In this document: piece by piece, positions 36,574-47,202 of the stretch
How positions within the stretch are numbered: position 1 is the first letter of the stretch
How the letters are laid out: each line of letters starts with the position of its first letter
NCBI RefSeq assembly: GCF_021869535.1
Contig: NW_026262734.1
Location: 77,252,339 to 77,316,338, forward strand
Source: Mytilus californianus
Taxonomy: Eukaryota > Mollusca > Bivalvia > Mytilida > Mytilidae
Length of the DNA stretch: 64,000 nt
Reading direction: 5' to 3'
Notes under the pieces: generated by a model
Databases searched by the model: none
What the model saw: the letters and a program-made list of their open reading frames with translations, nothing else
Told to the model about the DNA's origin: nothing
Made by a program: the position numbers and the translations under genes

Positions 36574-38926
36574 ACGGCCTAGCCACAATCAGATGTACAT
36601 TTCATATTAGGTCTATGTTATAGGCTTCTATAGACAAGAAGATGAACTTAATTTAAATATTACATCTTTGAACTGAAGAAAAGAATATAGGGCTTCACAA
36701 TGCATATCAAATATCATGTGTATGTGTGACCATTTTGAAAAAAAAACACTAAAATACACGCTAAAAATGGGCAAAATTTCACGTTATGTTGTTTCATTTA
36801 AAAATACACTGTTTTTATCAATTGATAGTTAATAAGTGAACCTAATTTGAACTACATTATTGATTCACTGTTATAGACAATTTATTCATCTTTCTTTTGC
36901 TGGTTGTTGCAACGAAAAATCTTCAGTGGTTACAAAGTTATGATAAAAAGTGGAATACTATGCATTCGTTATGCAATTTTGTATTTTTGTTTTTACCTTG
37001 TATAGTGTAGTAATAAAAGAGAAAAATAAATGAAATTTATGCTATTATGTGTTTTGTTTTCTCTTCTTGTATATGAATTATCAAAAACTACCTCATATAT
37101 CTATATTGCAGTACCCTAGCTGGAGATATATGCCATCTAAAATGGATATACAAATAAAGTGAAAAAATGTCTTGTCCGTAGACATGCATTTCCTAATAAA
37201 CTGGAAGCGTAATAACATAAATGTTGCATTGATAAGTTCCTGCTCTTTTGTAGATATGAAAACACTACAAACATTAATTTCTACTATCTTTTAATAGAGG
37301 AAGAATTTGAAAAAAAGTCAGAATGTCTTGTCCGTAGACACATGTCTTGTCCGTAGACATGACTTTATATCAATATTGATTGGCTTTATGGATCTAAATT
37401 GTTCATATGTGTTGTTTAAACTTAGAAATATATTATTTTTGATCAATTAATGGTTATTTAACTGTTCTCATTTTTGGTAAAATTACTTTACAGGAGTGGA
37501 TTTTTAAAAAGTGGCAAATTGTCAGTCAAAAAAAGCATACCTTATTTTACTTCAAAATTTTTATTCTAGTTGCTTCATAACTTAAAAGTTAAAATTAATC
37601 AAATGAAGAAATAGTATTTCTCTCTCTCTGACTTTATCTTTTGCATTTTAGGATTACCAGCAGATGAGGAAGTGCCTACGGACAAGGCACTTGTACATAA
37701 CAAGTATTAAATTCAATTATTTGTCTACTTTGGAACTTAAATCTAATTTATAGGTGATGAAAGTTCTTTGAACACATTAAAACTCATTATTCTCAACATA
37801 AATATAATCACAATTATTTCTAACAGATTGTTTATTCAACTGAAATTGTCTTGTCCGTAGACATTACCACAATCTATTTGTTTCCAATTTCCTTGAGTTC
37901 AGCCTCATTTGGTAGATAAAATGTATGTTATTTTTTAAAGAGAACACATTCAACTATGTCAAAATTGAGTTTTGATAAATGTTTGATTGTTAAACAGTCA
38001 GACTTATGGATTTCAGTTGAAAGAATGTGTCTTCATTTTTGTTTAATCAATAAAATTTTGAGATATGTAAAGAATCATTGGTACATTTTTATAAATTCCA
38101 AAAATTCAAAAACACAGCTTAAAATTAAATGGGTAGCTTAATCTTAAGTTTAACAATTATCTTTTTAATGCATTTAATTAAATATCAATAAAATGTCTTG
38201 TCCGTAGACATTATCACAATGTATTTGTTTCCAATTTCCTCGAGATTCAGCATCATTTGATAGATAAACATGATAAAATGTATGTTATTTTGTCAAGAGA
38301 ACATATTCCACTATGTCAAAATTAAGTTTTAATAATGCATTTAATTAAATATCAATAAAATGTCTTGTCCGTAGACAAAACATATAAATTGTATTGCTAA
38401 CTTTGATTGTTTATTGTAAGAATATGCATCAAGTTATTTTAATGTTCTATACACCAAAAGAAAGGTTTTTTTTTAAAGTTTTTTTATTAATAGATTATTT
38501 TAGAAATAGTTTGATCAGATCAGAGTAATGATCAAAGAAAGCTACTGTTGTTTGAAATAATTGTGAGTTAAACATGTTCTTGTCATTTTTTTTTAATTAA
38601 AATGTTTGATATTCAATAATTCTAAACATATTTTGTTGTCTTTGTCATTGGACAAAAAGTTGAAACTGGTGACCATGTCTTAAAGGCAACCATTAAAGAA
38701 AATTAGACAGTTTTAAAACACCACTTATTTAATAAAAATATAAAATATTTCTTCCCAAAACTGCATGTAATAATATAAATGCTTCAAGTGTTAGCCTTAT
38801 GCCGGCCATTTTTCATAATTTAAACCATTTCTGTACCAAAATATCAAAAGAGTTTTTGACTGATGTGATCTTTATTTTTGACTTCATGTGAAACAGAAAA
38901 TGTACATCTGATTGTGGCTAGGCCGT
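36574..38926. mobile_element. 2.35-kb element with 29-bp perfect inverted ends and internal stem-loop array
   Basis: The left end starts acggcctagccacaatcaga (36574-36602), and the exact complement closes at 38898-38926. There are no large open frames, so it would be non-autonomous. A target duplication is not evident. It contains seven copies of a TTGTCCGTA-cored stem-loop (37168-38377), and two long direct repeats of ~150-340 bp starting near 37847 and 38194. I do not recognise the family. Confidence 0.65.
37168..38377. repeat. Seven dispersed stem-loops with invariant TTGTCCGTA core
   Basis: Exact TGTCTTGTCCGTAGACA occurs at 37168, 37324, 37343, 37847, 38194 and 38361. A seventh copy lies on the other strand at 37681-37699 with the same 9-base core but different arms (AAGTGCC and GGCACTT, 7-bp perfect pairing). 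Arms pair for 4-7 bp in every copy. Copies 1-4 have unrelated flanks; copies 5-7 lie in longer direct repeats. Confidence 0.85.
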
Positions 38927-39109
38927 TAATCTTTCAATCAGTTTGATTGAAGTCTGGAGCTGGCATGTCAGTTAACTGCTAGTAGTCTGTTGTTATTTAT
39001 GTATTATTGTCATTTTGTTTATTTTCTTTGGTTACATCTTCTGACATCAGACTCGGACTTCTCTTGAACTGAATTTTAATGTGCGTATTGTTATGCGTTT
39101 ACTTTTCTA

Positions 39110-39430
39110 CATTGGCTAGAGGTATAGGGGGAGGGTTGAGATCTCATAAACATGTTTAACCCCGCCGCATTTTTGCGCCTGTCCCAAGTCAGGAGCCTCT
39201 AGCCTTTGTTAGTCTTGTATTATTTTTAATTTTAGTTTCTTATGTACAATTTGGAGTTTAGTATGGCGTTCATTATCAATGAACTAGTATATATATTTGT
39301 TTAGGGGCCAGCTGAAGGACGCCTCCGGGTGCGGGAATTTCTCGCTACATTGAAGACCTGTTGGTGACCTTCTGCTGTTGTCTGTTCTATGGTCGGGTTG
39401 TTGTCTCTTTGACACATTCCCCCTTTCCAT
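39110..39430. repeat. Dispersed mussel repeat
   Basis: It runs from 'catgtttaaccccgccgcat' through 'gggccagctgaaggacgcct' to 'gtctctttgacacattcccc'. The right part is the inverted counterpart of the repeat at 31030-31190. Confidence 0.8.
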
Positions 39431-39439
39431 TCTCAATTT

Positions 39440-40140
39440 TATTAGTATGGGAGCGTTCAGTCAAATGGTCTTAGAGAAAGAACACTCACAATACAATAGA
39501 CAAAGTCCCTTTACCCCCGTAATTTTGTTAGATCAAAATGACTGCACATAATTGTCAACTACGCATAACGACAAACAATGGAACCAAGTATGAGAGCTTT
39601 ATGTCAAATGGTATACGAGGAGTTGCGTTAAGACGATGTTATAGTCACAAAACTAAAAAAAAATAGTTAAAGTCTAATCACCCCCGTAGAAATGGTCATA
39701 CCAAATGACAGTACAATATAGTCAACTACAGATGATGGCATCCTATAATGTAGGTGTTATTGTCACAAAACAAAAATATGGTCTCATCACTTCCGTAAAA
39801 ATGGTCGGATGAACATTATGGTACAATAGGGTCAAAAACTCTTGATGCCATCGATGTATGAAAACTGTTATTGTCACAATACTAAAGAAAAATGGTCAAA
39901 GTCTAATAACGCCTGTGAAATGGTTGAATCAAAATGGCGGTACAATATGGTCAACTACACATGATGGCAAACAATCCTACCAAGTATGAGTACTTTCTGT
40001 AAAATGGACTCAGAGGAGTTGCATTCACAAGGTGTTATTGTTACAGTATTAAAAATATTTCGTTCAGGTCCCATAGCTCCCGTAAAAATGTCGAAATCAT
40101 AGTCAAAAGAATAAGACGCTAAATAATCCTACTAAATTTG
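39440..40140. repeat. Tandem ~190-bp units, second block
   Basis: About four diverged units with 'gtacaatatggtcaactaca' and 'ttgcattcacaaggtgttat' continue the array seen at 35810-36180. Confidence 0.65.
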
Positions 40141-40255
40141 CAAGCTTTAACGTAAACGGCCTCTGAGTATTGATGTGTTTCGGATGGACAGACGGAGACC
40201 ATTACCGTATAATTACAATTATTTGATGGCCTCAAATTTTACTAGTGAATTTTAC

Positions 40256-40546
40256 CAAAATTATATTAGCAGGTATATCATGCACTGTTGTTGACTGGTA
40301 ATGATGAATTTCAGGCAGTGAATTCCTCAATTCAACGTAGACATTATATATTTCAATATGACTATTTCTGTCCAATGCATCTGCATTTTTCAGTAAGGAG
40401 GTGGCGTTAAGTTTATAATTTCGCCATGTTACTGAATTATAGGATCTATCATCAATTTCTTCGTATTGTAACTTATTCTGTATTTCAACAGGAGGATTGT
40501 TCTCCCTTGAAAATATGCATGTACATAGTATTAATATATTTTTCAT
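40256..40546 (-). CDS. Possible first exon of a secreted protein
   Basis: The frame begins MKNILILCTCIF, a short signal-peptide-like start, followed by a hydrophilic stretch with DRSYNSVTWRNYKLNATSLL and LDRNSHIEIYNVYVELRNSL. A GTAAAA donor follows TTG in phase 0; the frame would otherwise stop at 40232. Composition looks protein-coding. I recognise no family and see no downstream partner exon. A small membrane-protein frame starts 92 bp away on the other strand. Confidence 0.35.
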
Positions 40547-40637
40547 GTTTTAGCAAAACGGACAAAATTGCATAAACAATGACAACACATATTGATATTG
40601 TATGTGTCTGAACTGACTGAAACCCATATCTTCCTCA

Positions 40638-40862
40638 ATGTGCGATAAAAATATATATGAAACGTTACTATTAATTTTAATTGCCGTTCTGTTATCCTTT
40701 GCAACTTTTTTATTTATATTTTCCATTTATATTCTCTACCGTCTAGTGTTACCTTCATATCTGGATTTGTGTTTGCAAAACACATACCGATCCTTGATAA
40801 CCGTCATTAAGCATTTAAAAAGCATAACTCAGATAACATCTTTCATATCTGTAGAAATATAA
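40638..40862 (+). CDS. Possible small one-pass membrane protein
   Basis: This 74-codon frame starts MCDKNIYETLLLILIAVLLS, with one strong hydrophobic segment (about residues 9-34) and a basic, hydrophilic C-terminus ending at a stop. It is divergent to the candidate secreted-protein exon at 40256-40546. In AT-rich DNA hydrophobic frames arise easily by chance, so confidence is low. Confidence 0.2.
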   Translation: MCDKNIYETLLLILIAVLLSFATFLFIFSIYILYRLVLPSYLDLCLQNTYRSLITVIKHLKSITQITSFISVEI

Positions 40863-41175
40863 TTGTAAACTCTTCAATTGTTCTGGTCATTTACAGTTTT
40901 CAAGTAGTTGATTTCGGAGTTGACTGTTGTTGTGCCCTTTCTTAGCCATTAAATGTTATCTAATGTATTTAAACTTTTATAGTATCATAGTTGTTTAAAT
41001 TTAACAGAAGAGAGTCTTGGATTTTCGATCAGCAAAAGGGTGGGGCTGTAAAAAAAAAATCTATGAAAGTATAGCACTAATTGTTTTCTTAAATAGCTTG
41101 ACTTGGAAGATACTATATACAAAGGTTTGTTTCAATTATAAATTGAAGAACTAAATAATGTTCAAAAGGTTTTAC

Positions 41176-41412
41176 CTTTAATGTAGTAACGGAAATGGAT
41201 AGACGTAAAGACATGATTCAAAGGTGTGTAATAACATAAAGGGTTGACTGACGTATGTAAATATGGTCGTCCCGTTTTGTAAGACCCAATACGGCTAAAA
41301 TAATACTGTCCTTTCTGGACATCTACCAATCGACAGAAACACATATGCTTTAAAATATCTTTCGTTTGGCTGTGCAGGATGTGATAATACATTGAACAAA
41401 TGACCTCTTGCA
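41176..41412 (-). CDS. Candidate internal exon, unknown protein
   Basis: This 237-nt open block lies between an acceptor-like ctcgcctaag and a GTAAAA donor (phase 1 to phase 1). The peptide includes ILHSQTKDILKHMCFCRLVD and SRIGSYKTGRPYLHT. Base composition is less AT-rich than the flanks and codon use is even. The overlapping 97-codon frame at 41295-41588 is in another phase. No domain is recognised. Confidence 0.28.
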
Positions 41413-41823
41413 CTTAGGCGAGTACGCCGGAGATATATGTTTAAGCGGGGAAGCGACGATGAAAAAAAAACCAAACAGTTAAGCAGTCTTTCGGTTTGAT
41501 CATACATTGAATCGAACTGACGACTTGTTGATGACATGTTGACAAAAACGATAAGATTATTGCTTAAAACGTTTAGCATTGACAACAATATCCAGGTTTT
41601 GCAATTGGATAATGTAAAAAATATAGGTCTTTCCCATCGGTTTTAAAAAGTTATCATCCATGTTGCTTTTGAATTTGTTGTTGTCGAGAGGACTTTTAAA
41701 TGATCAAGATTTATATCCTGTCTTGATAATATATATACCTATAATTGTTATCATGTGCATTTCTTTTTTCTTTAAAAAAAAGAGGACAAAATACTGTTAA
41801 AAACAACTGTAAATATAGATTCT

Positions 41824-41970
41824 ACCACTGCATCGAGTGTGATACGATATTTATCCACTCGAGACAGTTAAATTTTCAAATTTAGAACGCGAAGCTCGCC
41901 GAGCGTTTTAAATATTTAAAATTTAACTGTCGAGAGTGGATAAATATCGTATTACACGAGATTTGGTGGT
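41824..41970. repeat. Palindromic foldback in dispersed repeat
   Basis: The arms 'gtgtgatacgatatttatcc' and 'ggataaatatcgtattacac' pair over ~60 bp around 'gaacgcgaagctcgccgagcgttt'. The repeat seems to continue to ~42200 ('ggattttaaccaatggagaa', a phrase common in bivalve repeats), so the 86-codon frame at 41936 is not a gene. Confidence 0.75.
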
Positions 41971-42289
41971 GGAATCTGTTTCTCTAATGATTTTCAAACA
42001 ATACGCAGGCAAATTTATTCCTTCTTTTCGAATGATCTACAAAAAGATGTGTTCTTTCTATGTGACGTCATCAAGCATGGTCGCCTTTTTTCATGCCGTC
42101 ACAATAAGAAATTCAGAGGAAAGCAACAAAATTCGACGTCATAATCGGATTTTAACCAATGGAGAACTGAGATCAAACGAACCACTCGTTGATTAATTTT
42201 TTTTTTTATACAATGGGTGCAGAAAGGGATAAATTGACGAAGAATTAGAGAAATATATTTATCAATCAATATGTAAGATAGATGGTTGA

Positions 42290-42420
42290 ATGAGTTGCTG
42301 TTAACGTTCAGTGGTAAATATTATAAGCATATAAGGACAATTACATGTTGATATGATAAATATTATATTTAAACGACAAGCTGAGTCGTTATTTATCCTA
42401 CTTTTCCACAAGATACGAAA
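42290..42420. repeat. Fragment of 'gttaacgttcagtggtaaat' SINE-like repeat
   Basis: Related to the fragments at 8260-8400 and 57770-57850 (consensus like 'tgtttaacgtccagtggcaa'), and diverged. Confidence 0.45.
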
Positions 42421-42579
42421 ACAGTCCACAAAAGACATGTAACTCTACTATAGTTTTTCGGACTTTGGTTTTGATCTAAATATGTATAGAACTCATGATC
42501 TCCTGCAAAAAGATGGCCATGTGGCGCTAATTCGCTTTCATAAAAACTTGCAGTTCACCCCTATTTTCTATTTTTAGCC

Positions 42580-42810
42580 ATGTCGGCCATGTTGTTGCCA
42601 AATTTAAATCAAAAACATTTGAAGATAAACTGTTATATTAAGAACCAATATGATAGTGTAGAGAGATCATTGGAGAGCATTTGGTCTGCCACAATTAACG
42701 AGATAGAATCAACAGATATGAACTTTATCAAAACAGTATCAACAGTCTCAATTGACAGAAAATCGAAAGGTGAAAACGTATTTTACAATGCCTCTAAAGT
42801 ATGGAATTAA
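42580..42810 (+). CDS. Possible exon or small ORF between inverted terminal motifs
   Basis: This 76-codon frame starts MSAMLLPNLNQKHLKINCYI, contains SVERSLESIWSATINEIEST and ends at TAA. The ATG follows a good acceptor (ttttctatttttag). Composition is protein-like (Glu, Ser, Lys, Asn). It sits between two inverted copies of a GTGGCGCTAAT motif (42521-42540 and 42875-42897), so it may belong to a mobile element. No family is recognised. Confidence 0.3.
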   Translation: MSAMLLPNLNQKHLKINCYIKNQYDSVERSLESIWSATINEIESTDMNFIKTVSTVSIDRKSKGENVFYNASKVWN

Positions 42811-42924
42811 AAATCTGTAAAACCACATGACGTATACAAATTATAAGATACCACAATTAACTTGAGTCATCCTATTACGGAAGCGTATTAGCGCCACGCA
42901 TTTGTTTTTTTAATTTCTTCTTAT

Positions 42925-43053
42925 GTTTGCGTTATAACGCAAACTTTTGCGAAATAACGCAAACCTTTGCGAAATAATGCAAACCTTTGCGTTATACGCT
43001 AACATTTGCGTTATAACGCAAACATTTGCGAAATAACGCAAACATTTGTTTTA
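42925..43053. repeat. Palindromic minisatellite, left
   Basis: About seven units of the type gcgttataacgcaaacttt / gcgaaataacgcaaacctt, period ~18 bp. Many units contain the 12-bp palindrome GCGTTATAACGC. Confidence 0.85.
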
Positions 43054-43537
43054 TCTTATTTCTTATTTATGTTTCAAGGGAAGCAGCTGTTATAAATAGA
43101 GGAGGCTGCATATATTGAAATTTATCACCCTTTGTACTCATTGCGAAGTAAAATGCTTGAGTGTTTAGCACATATCATAGGATAATAATGAGAAGGATAA
43201 TACATGTATATATATATATATTACAAAGAATATTGAGTAAATTGAAGTTATACAGAAGAAAATAAAAAATCAACCCTGCTAATGTAGCGGAGTTAAAATA
43301 TACTTCCAAAGTAAGCGCTCATTTGAGCATTGTGTAAGATTGGTTAGATCCAAACAAGCTACCCTTTTGCAATAAATGTATAAGATGAAGATGTTTTATT
43401 ATTAAAATTCTGTTCTCTACATTCAAATTGCTGCCAAAGCATCTTAAATAGCTACCTCACTAGATTGAAATTTAAATTCCATGACTTTTTATCAAATAGT
43501 TTTTATCATATTGCAAAATTCTTTAATTTTACTTTCA

Positions 43538-43990
43538 GATATATTGATGATGTCCTATCACTGAATTAATCATATTTCAGTCAGTTCTTGCATCTCATAT
43601 ATCCCAGTGAACTTGAAATTAAGGATACTACTGATACCAGAAGGACTGCTTCATACCGTGATCTGTTCCTCAATATTGACACTGATGGACGACTTCACAC
43701 TAAAATCTATGACAAACGGGATGATTTCAACTTCCCAATTATCAATTTCCCATTTCTCAGCAGTAACATACCCTCTGCTCCGTCGTATGGTGTTTACATA
43801 TCTCAATTGATACGTTATGCTCGTGCATTTTCACACTATACTGACTTCATATACAAGAGTGTGCTCCTTACGCAGAAACTGCTCCAACAGAGTTATGAGG
43901 AGGAAAGATTAAAATGACACTTCGTAAATTTTATGGACACCATCGGTTGATCAATACGATGTGTTTGTGTTTAAATTAACTAATGACATT
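43538..43990 (+). pseudogene. Reverse transcriptase remnant with YIDD box
   Basis: In one frame the sequence encodes FRYIDDVLSLN, a stop, then FLHLIYPSELEIKDTTD and, after ~20 residues, DKRDDFNFPIINFPF and YGVYISQLIRYARAF. YIDD is the catalytic box of reverse transcriptases. The following block is the conserved thumb-side segment of an RT family very common in bivalve and cnidarian genomes as I remember it; I cannot name the clade. A stop after the YIDD box and a frameshift near 43912 (after YEEERLK, continuing LRKFYGHH) show that it is dead. The fingers and palm upstream of YIDD are missing. Confidence 0.7.
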
Positions 43991-44489
43991 TTTAGCACGT
44001 CTTAGATTGTGGTTTAACATCTATGTCGTATGTCTGCTAAGTACCGAATGTGACCTATTACCGAATATGACTGTTATACCGAGTGTGAATTTGCATTGCT
44101 ATACGAAGTGTCTCTGTATTTTGTACATCCAACATTCATGTATTTATTTTTGATGTTTCTGTTATGGTTTCTGTTGGATAATTTGATATGTTTTATCGTT
44201 TGTAGTCCAAATAATTATAAAATTGCCTTTCCATAGCATCCATGTCATAAAAAAATGTTTGGACTAGTAATGTGAAATAATTGTATAAAGTTTGAGACTT
44301 CATGTTAGTTACGTAAGCGCGTCACTGTTTTTTATATCCTGTATTGTTTGTCGTTGATGGATTATGTTCGTTGTTGTTCTGCGGTTTGCATGGTGTGTCG
44401 ACTATTTTATTAATTGTTTGTGATGAATGTTCTTGCGTGTGTTTGTGCTGTAGTTCTTTCACGCAGTGTTGTCATTCTAGCGATATATA

Positions 44490-44790
44490 TTTTTTTTACA
44501 TTGTCATAAAGCGGGAGGTTTGGCATTCCATTAAACAAGGTTCAACCCCCCATTTTTTCTTAAAATATCCTGTAGCAAGTCAGGAATATGGCAGTTGTTA
44601 TCAAATAGGTAATTTCTATGTATGTTGGCGGCTTTGTTTGTTGCACTTCAGTGTTCCTGTTGTTCCTTTGTTTTCCTCTTATAGTTGATGTGTTTCCCTC
44701 GGATTTAGTTTGTAACCCGGATTTGTTTTCTCTCAATCGATTTATGACTTTTGAACACCGGTATACTACTGTTGCCTTTATTCATATTCA
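44490..44790. repeat. Dispersed repeat ('agtcaggaatatggcagttg')
   Basis: It runs from 'cataaagcgggaggtttggc' to 'tactactgttgcctttat'. The inverted counterpart lies at 53245-53470 ('ccaagtcaggaatattgcag' on the minus strand). The open frames at 44344-44827 are spurious. Confidence 0.7.
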
Positions 44791-45297
44791 GAGATTTCAA
44801 CAAACGATTTCTTACATCAAAATTTAAAGAAATGTTTAGTCTGAATAATTCATTTCAAAGCAGAAGGATCATTTTGTCTATTTGACTTTAGTTTCACAAT
44901 TGTATGACATTAATTTTGCTCTTATCTACTTCGCCACTTTCCGTTAATCAAATTTTTCAAAGCTTGGCCTTTTAATTGAAATTTGCCTATACTATATCTA
45001 TTTTCTTGTTAAATCTATATAATTTTCTGATACAAAAACCATTCTTAATTTGAGTATAATTGCACTTCAAGTATTTATTCCCTTATTCCAATGCATATTT
45101 ATTTTAATGATTTGGCCTTGTGTTCATGGTCCTTCTGTTAACTTAATCACAACCGAAATTTAATGACAGACGGACATGCAAATGCCGACATTTACAAAAA
45201 CACTGCTTTCAAATTATATCATAAATGTAAAATGAAAGTCCAACATAGTTTTTGATTCTAACATATACAAAACTTAATGAATAATTGAAATCAAAAT

Positions 45298-45458
45298 GTT
45301 TGCGTTACTTCGCAAAGTTTGCGTTAGAATGCAAAGGTTTGCGTTATTTCGCAAAGGTTTGCGTTATAATGGAAAGGTTTGCGTTATTTTGCAAATGTTT
45401 GCGTTATAACGGAAAGGTTTGCGTTATTTCGCAAATATTTGCGTTATAACGCAAACCT
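45298..45458. repeat. Palindromic minisatellite, right (inverted to the left one)
   Basis: About nine units of 'gcgttataatggaaaggttt' / 'gcgttatttcgcaaaggttt' type, period ~18 bp, complementary in orientation to 42925-43053. Confidence 0.85.
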
Positions 45459-46369
45459 AGTGTAACGTGTAACCGGGCGGGGGCGTTTTAATATTTTTGT
45501 CCTCGGGTTCGTACCAGTTTCCTAGGATTTAAAGAGCAATGCAAAATATCTAAAGTCAAACAGTTTACGCTATACTACCAAATATAAAACAAATACTACA
45601 AAAAAATGAATTTCAACACCTAACAACCTAACCCGAACCTGGTATATTAAATTGTTTAAAACCTTTTCAGTTTGATACTTGTTAAAAACCAAATGTTTAG
45701 AACTGGGCTGAAACCTAAATTATGGAACCTATTAGAAAACTAATGTATAAAACAATTTGAACTGATGTAAACCTTCGTATGAAACCTTATTAAAATGTAT
45801 GTCTATAACTGTCGGAACAATAGGATAGCACTAGGCAATGGTATATCAGCAAACACTCACTGCAATAGTGAGAGATGTGAGACGCAAAACCTTAGCACCA
45901 GCCCTGTTTGACCAATTTGTACCGAACAAACTGTCTCCTCCTATCTATATCCTGTCAACAGGTTTCAAACACTTCACTTTGTTTAACTAATCCTGCTGTT
46001 TGCTTTAAACTATTCTTCCCTTCCTTTCTGATCTGCTCCGTTCAATGTCTTCTGTTCAAATGACAACTTTAACTGAGTAGCTACCCACTATTTATACTAG
46101 GAACGCGGACCTCGAAGAGAGCATCCTATCAACAACTGTACAGGTAAAGCGTCTAATACCAACCACGGGTAAAGTTAATGAATTTCTATGCTGTTTTCAA
46201 CGATAAGAAGATCAAATAGGAGAGAGAAATAGGAAAATACATAACTGAAGAAATATTATAATATTCATAAACTGTATATTCGTAACACTAGGAAGAAATA
46301 AAAAAAAAAAGAAATGTGTGGCGCTAATACGCTTCCGTAAGTTGATGATTTTTAAGAATGTTTTCCATT

Positions 46370-47055
46370 TTTGACTAATATCTAACAAAAATCTTCTCCT
46401 TTGAAACAACTTGGTCAAATCTTACCAAACTTAACTACAATCATTATTGGGTATACTGTTCAGAGAAAGGTGTCCGGTGATGGCCGATATGGAAAAAAAA
46501 AGGAAGATAAAGGTAAACTGCTAGTTTTGCCTATTATCTTCGAAACCGTTATGAATAGAGAAAATCTAACAGTTTCAGAAATGTTGATAATGTTGAGATC
46601 TACTTGCTGTCCATTTACGCCAAAACTGTCAGACGACTTCTTATAGGAGTTGTTGCCCTTAAATGTCAAATTTTGATCATTATTTTTCATTGTTGTCTTT
46701 TATTTTGAAAACATAATAATAGCTACAAAGAAACTTTTGTGCGGAAAAATGAGTAGCAATACAAGATCTACAGTCGAAATTATCAGACGTCTCCTTATCG
46801 GAATAATTGCTCTTTAAATGACGATTTTTACAATTTTTTTGAGTTTTTGCCGAATATGATAAAAACTATAATAGATGGCTGGAAACTTCAAAAGGGAAAA
46901 ATGATCTACAGGAATAAATCTACAAATAAGTCAACATGATCGAAATCGTCAGTCGACTCATTCTTGATGTTATTGCCCTGTCATGATGATTTTTACAAAA
47001 AAAGTAGTCATTATTGAAGATGCAGGTGAGCGACACAGATTATTTTGAGCTTCTA
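46370..47055. repeat. Dispersed repeat, third copy of the 33.7-35.0 kb family
   Basis: 'aacaaaaatcttctcctttg', 'cttcttataggagttgttgc' and 'gcaggtgagcgacacagatt' match the blocks at 33.7 and 34.4 kb. Confidence 0.8.
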
Positions 47056-47202
47056 GTGTATTTTTATTTCAACTACTTTATTAAGTTCTTTTTTTGTTAA
47101 TTCAAAACATTATCTTACGGTAAGATTTTATACATTTTACTTGAAATTGATATATGTCTCCGTAGGAACCAGGCCGATTGTATTTCATTTCCATTTATGA
47201 AC

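Larger units (their letters stand above)
42875..46340. mobile_element. 3.5-kb DNA transposon-like element with inverted ends
   Basis: The left end TTACGGAAGCGTATTAGCGC (42875) and right end GCGCTAATACGCTTCCGTAA (closing at 46340) match over 23 bp, with weaker T/A-rich pairing over the next ~25 bp. TA flanks both ends of CGGAAGCG, which would fit a TA target duplication. Just inside each end are palindromic minisatellites in opposite orientation (42925-43053 and 45298-45458). The interior holds a reverse transcriptase remnant and a second dispersed repeat, so it is a composite. No transposase frame is visible. Confidence 0.6.

Noticed and set aside
37847-38377. Stem-loop array as a CRISPR array
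   Set aside because: Spacing is irregular, the genome is eukaryotic, and copies share long flanks rather than unique spacers.
41936-42196. 86-codon plus-strand frame
   Set aside because: It starts inside a palindrome and continues in repeat sequence common in bivalves.
44344-44827. 114- and 69-codon plus-strand frames
   Set aside because: Cys/Phe-rich peptides from a dispersed repeat that also lies inverted at 53.3 kb.
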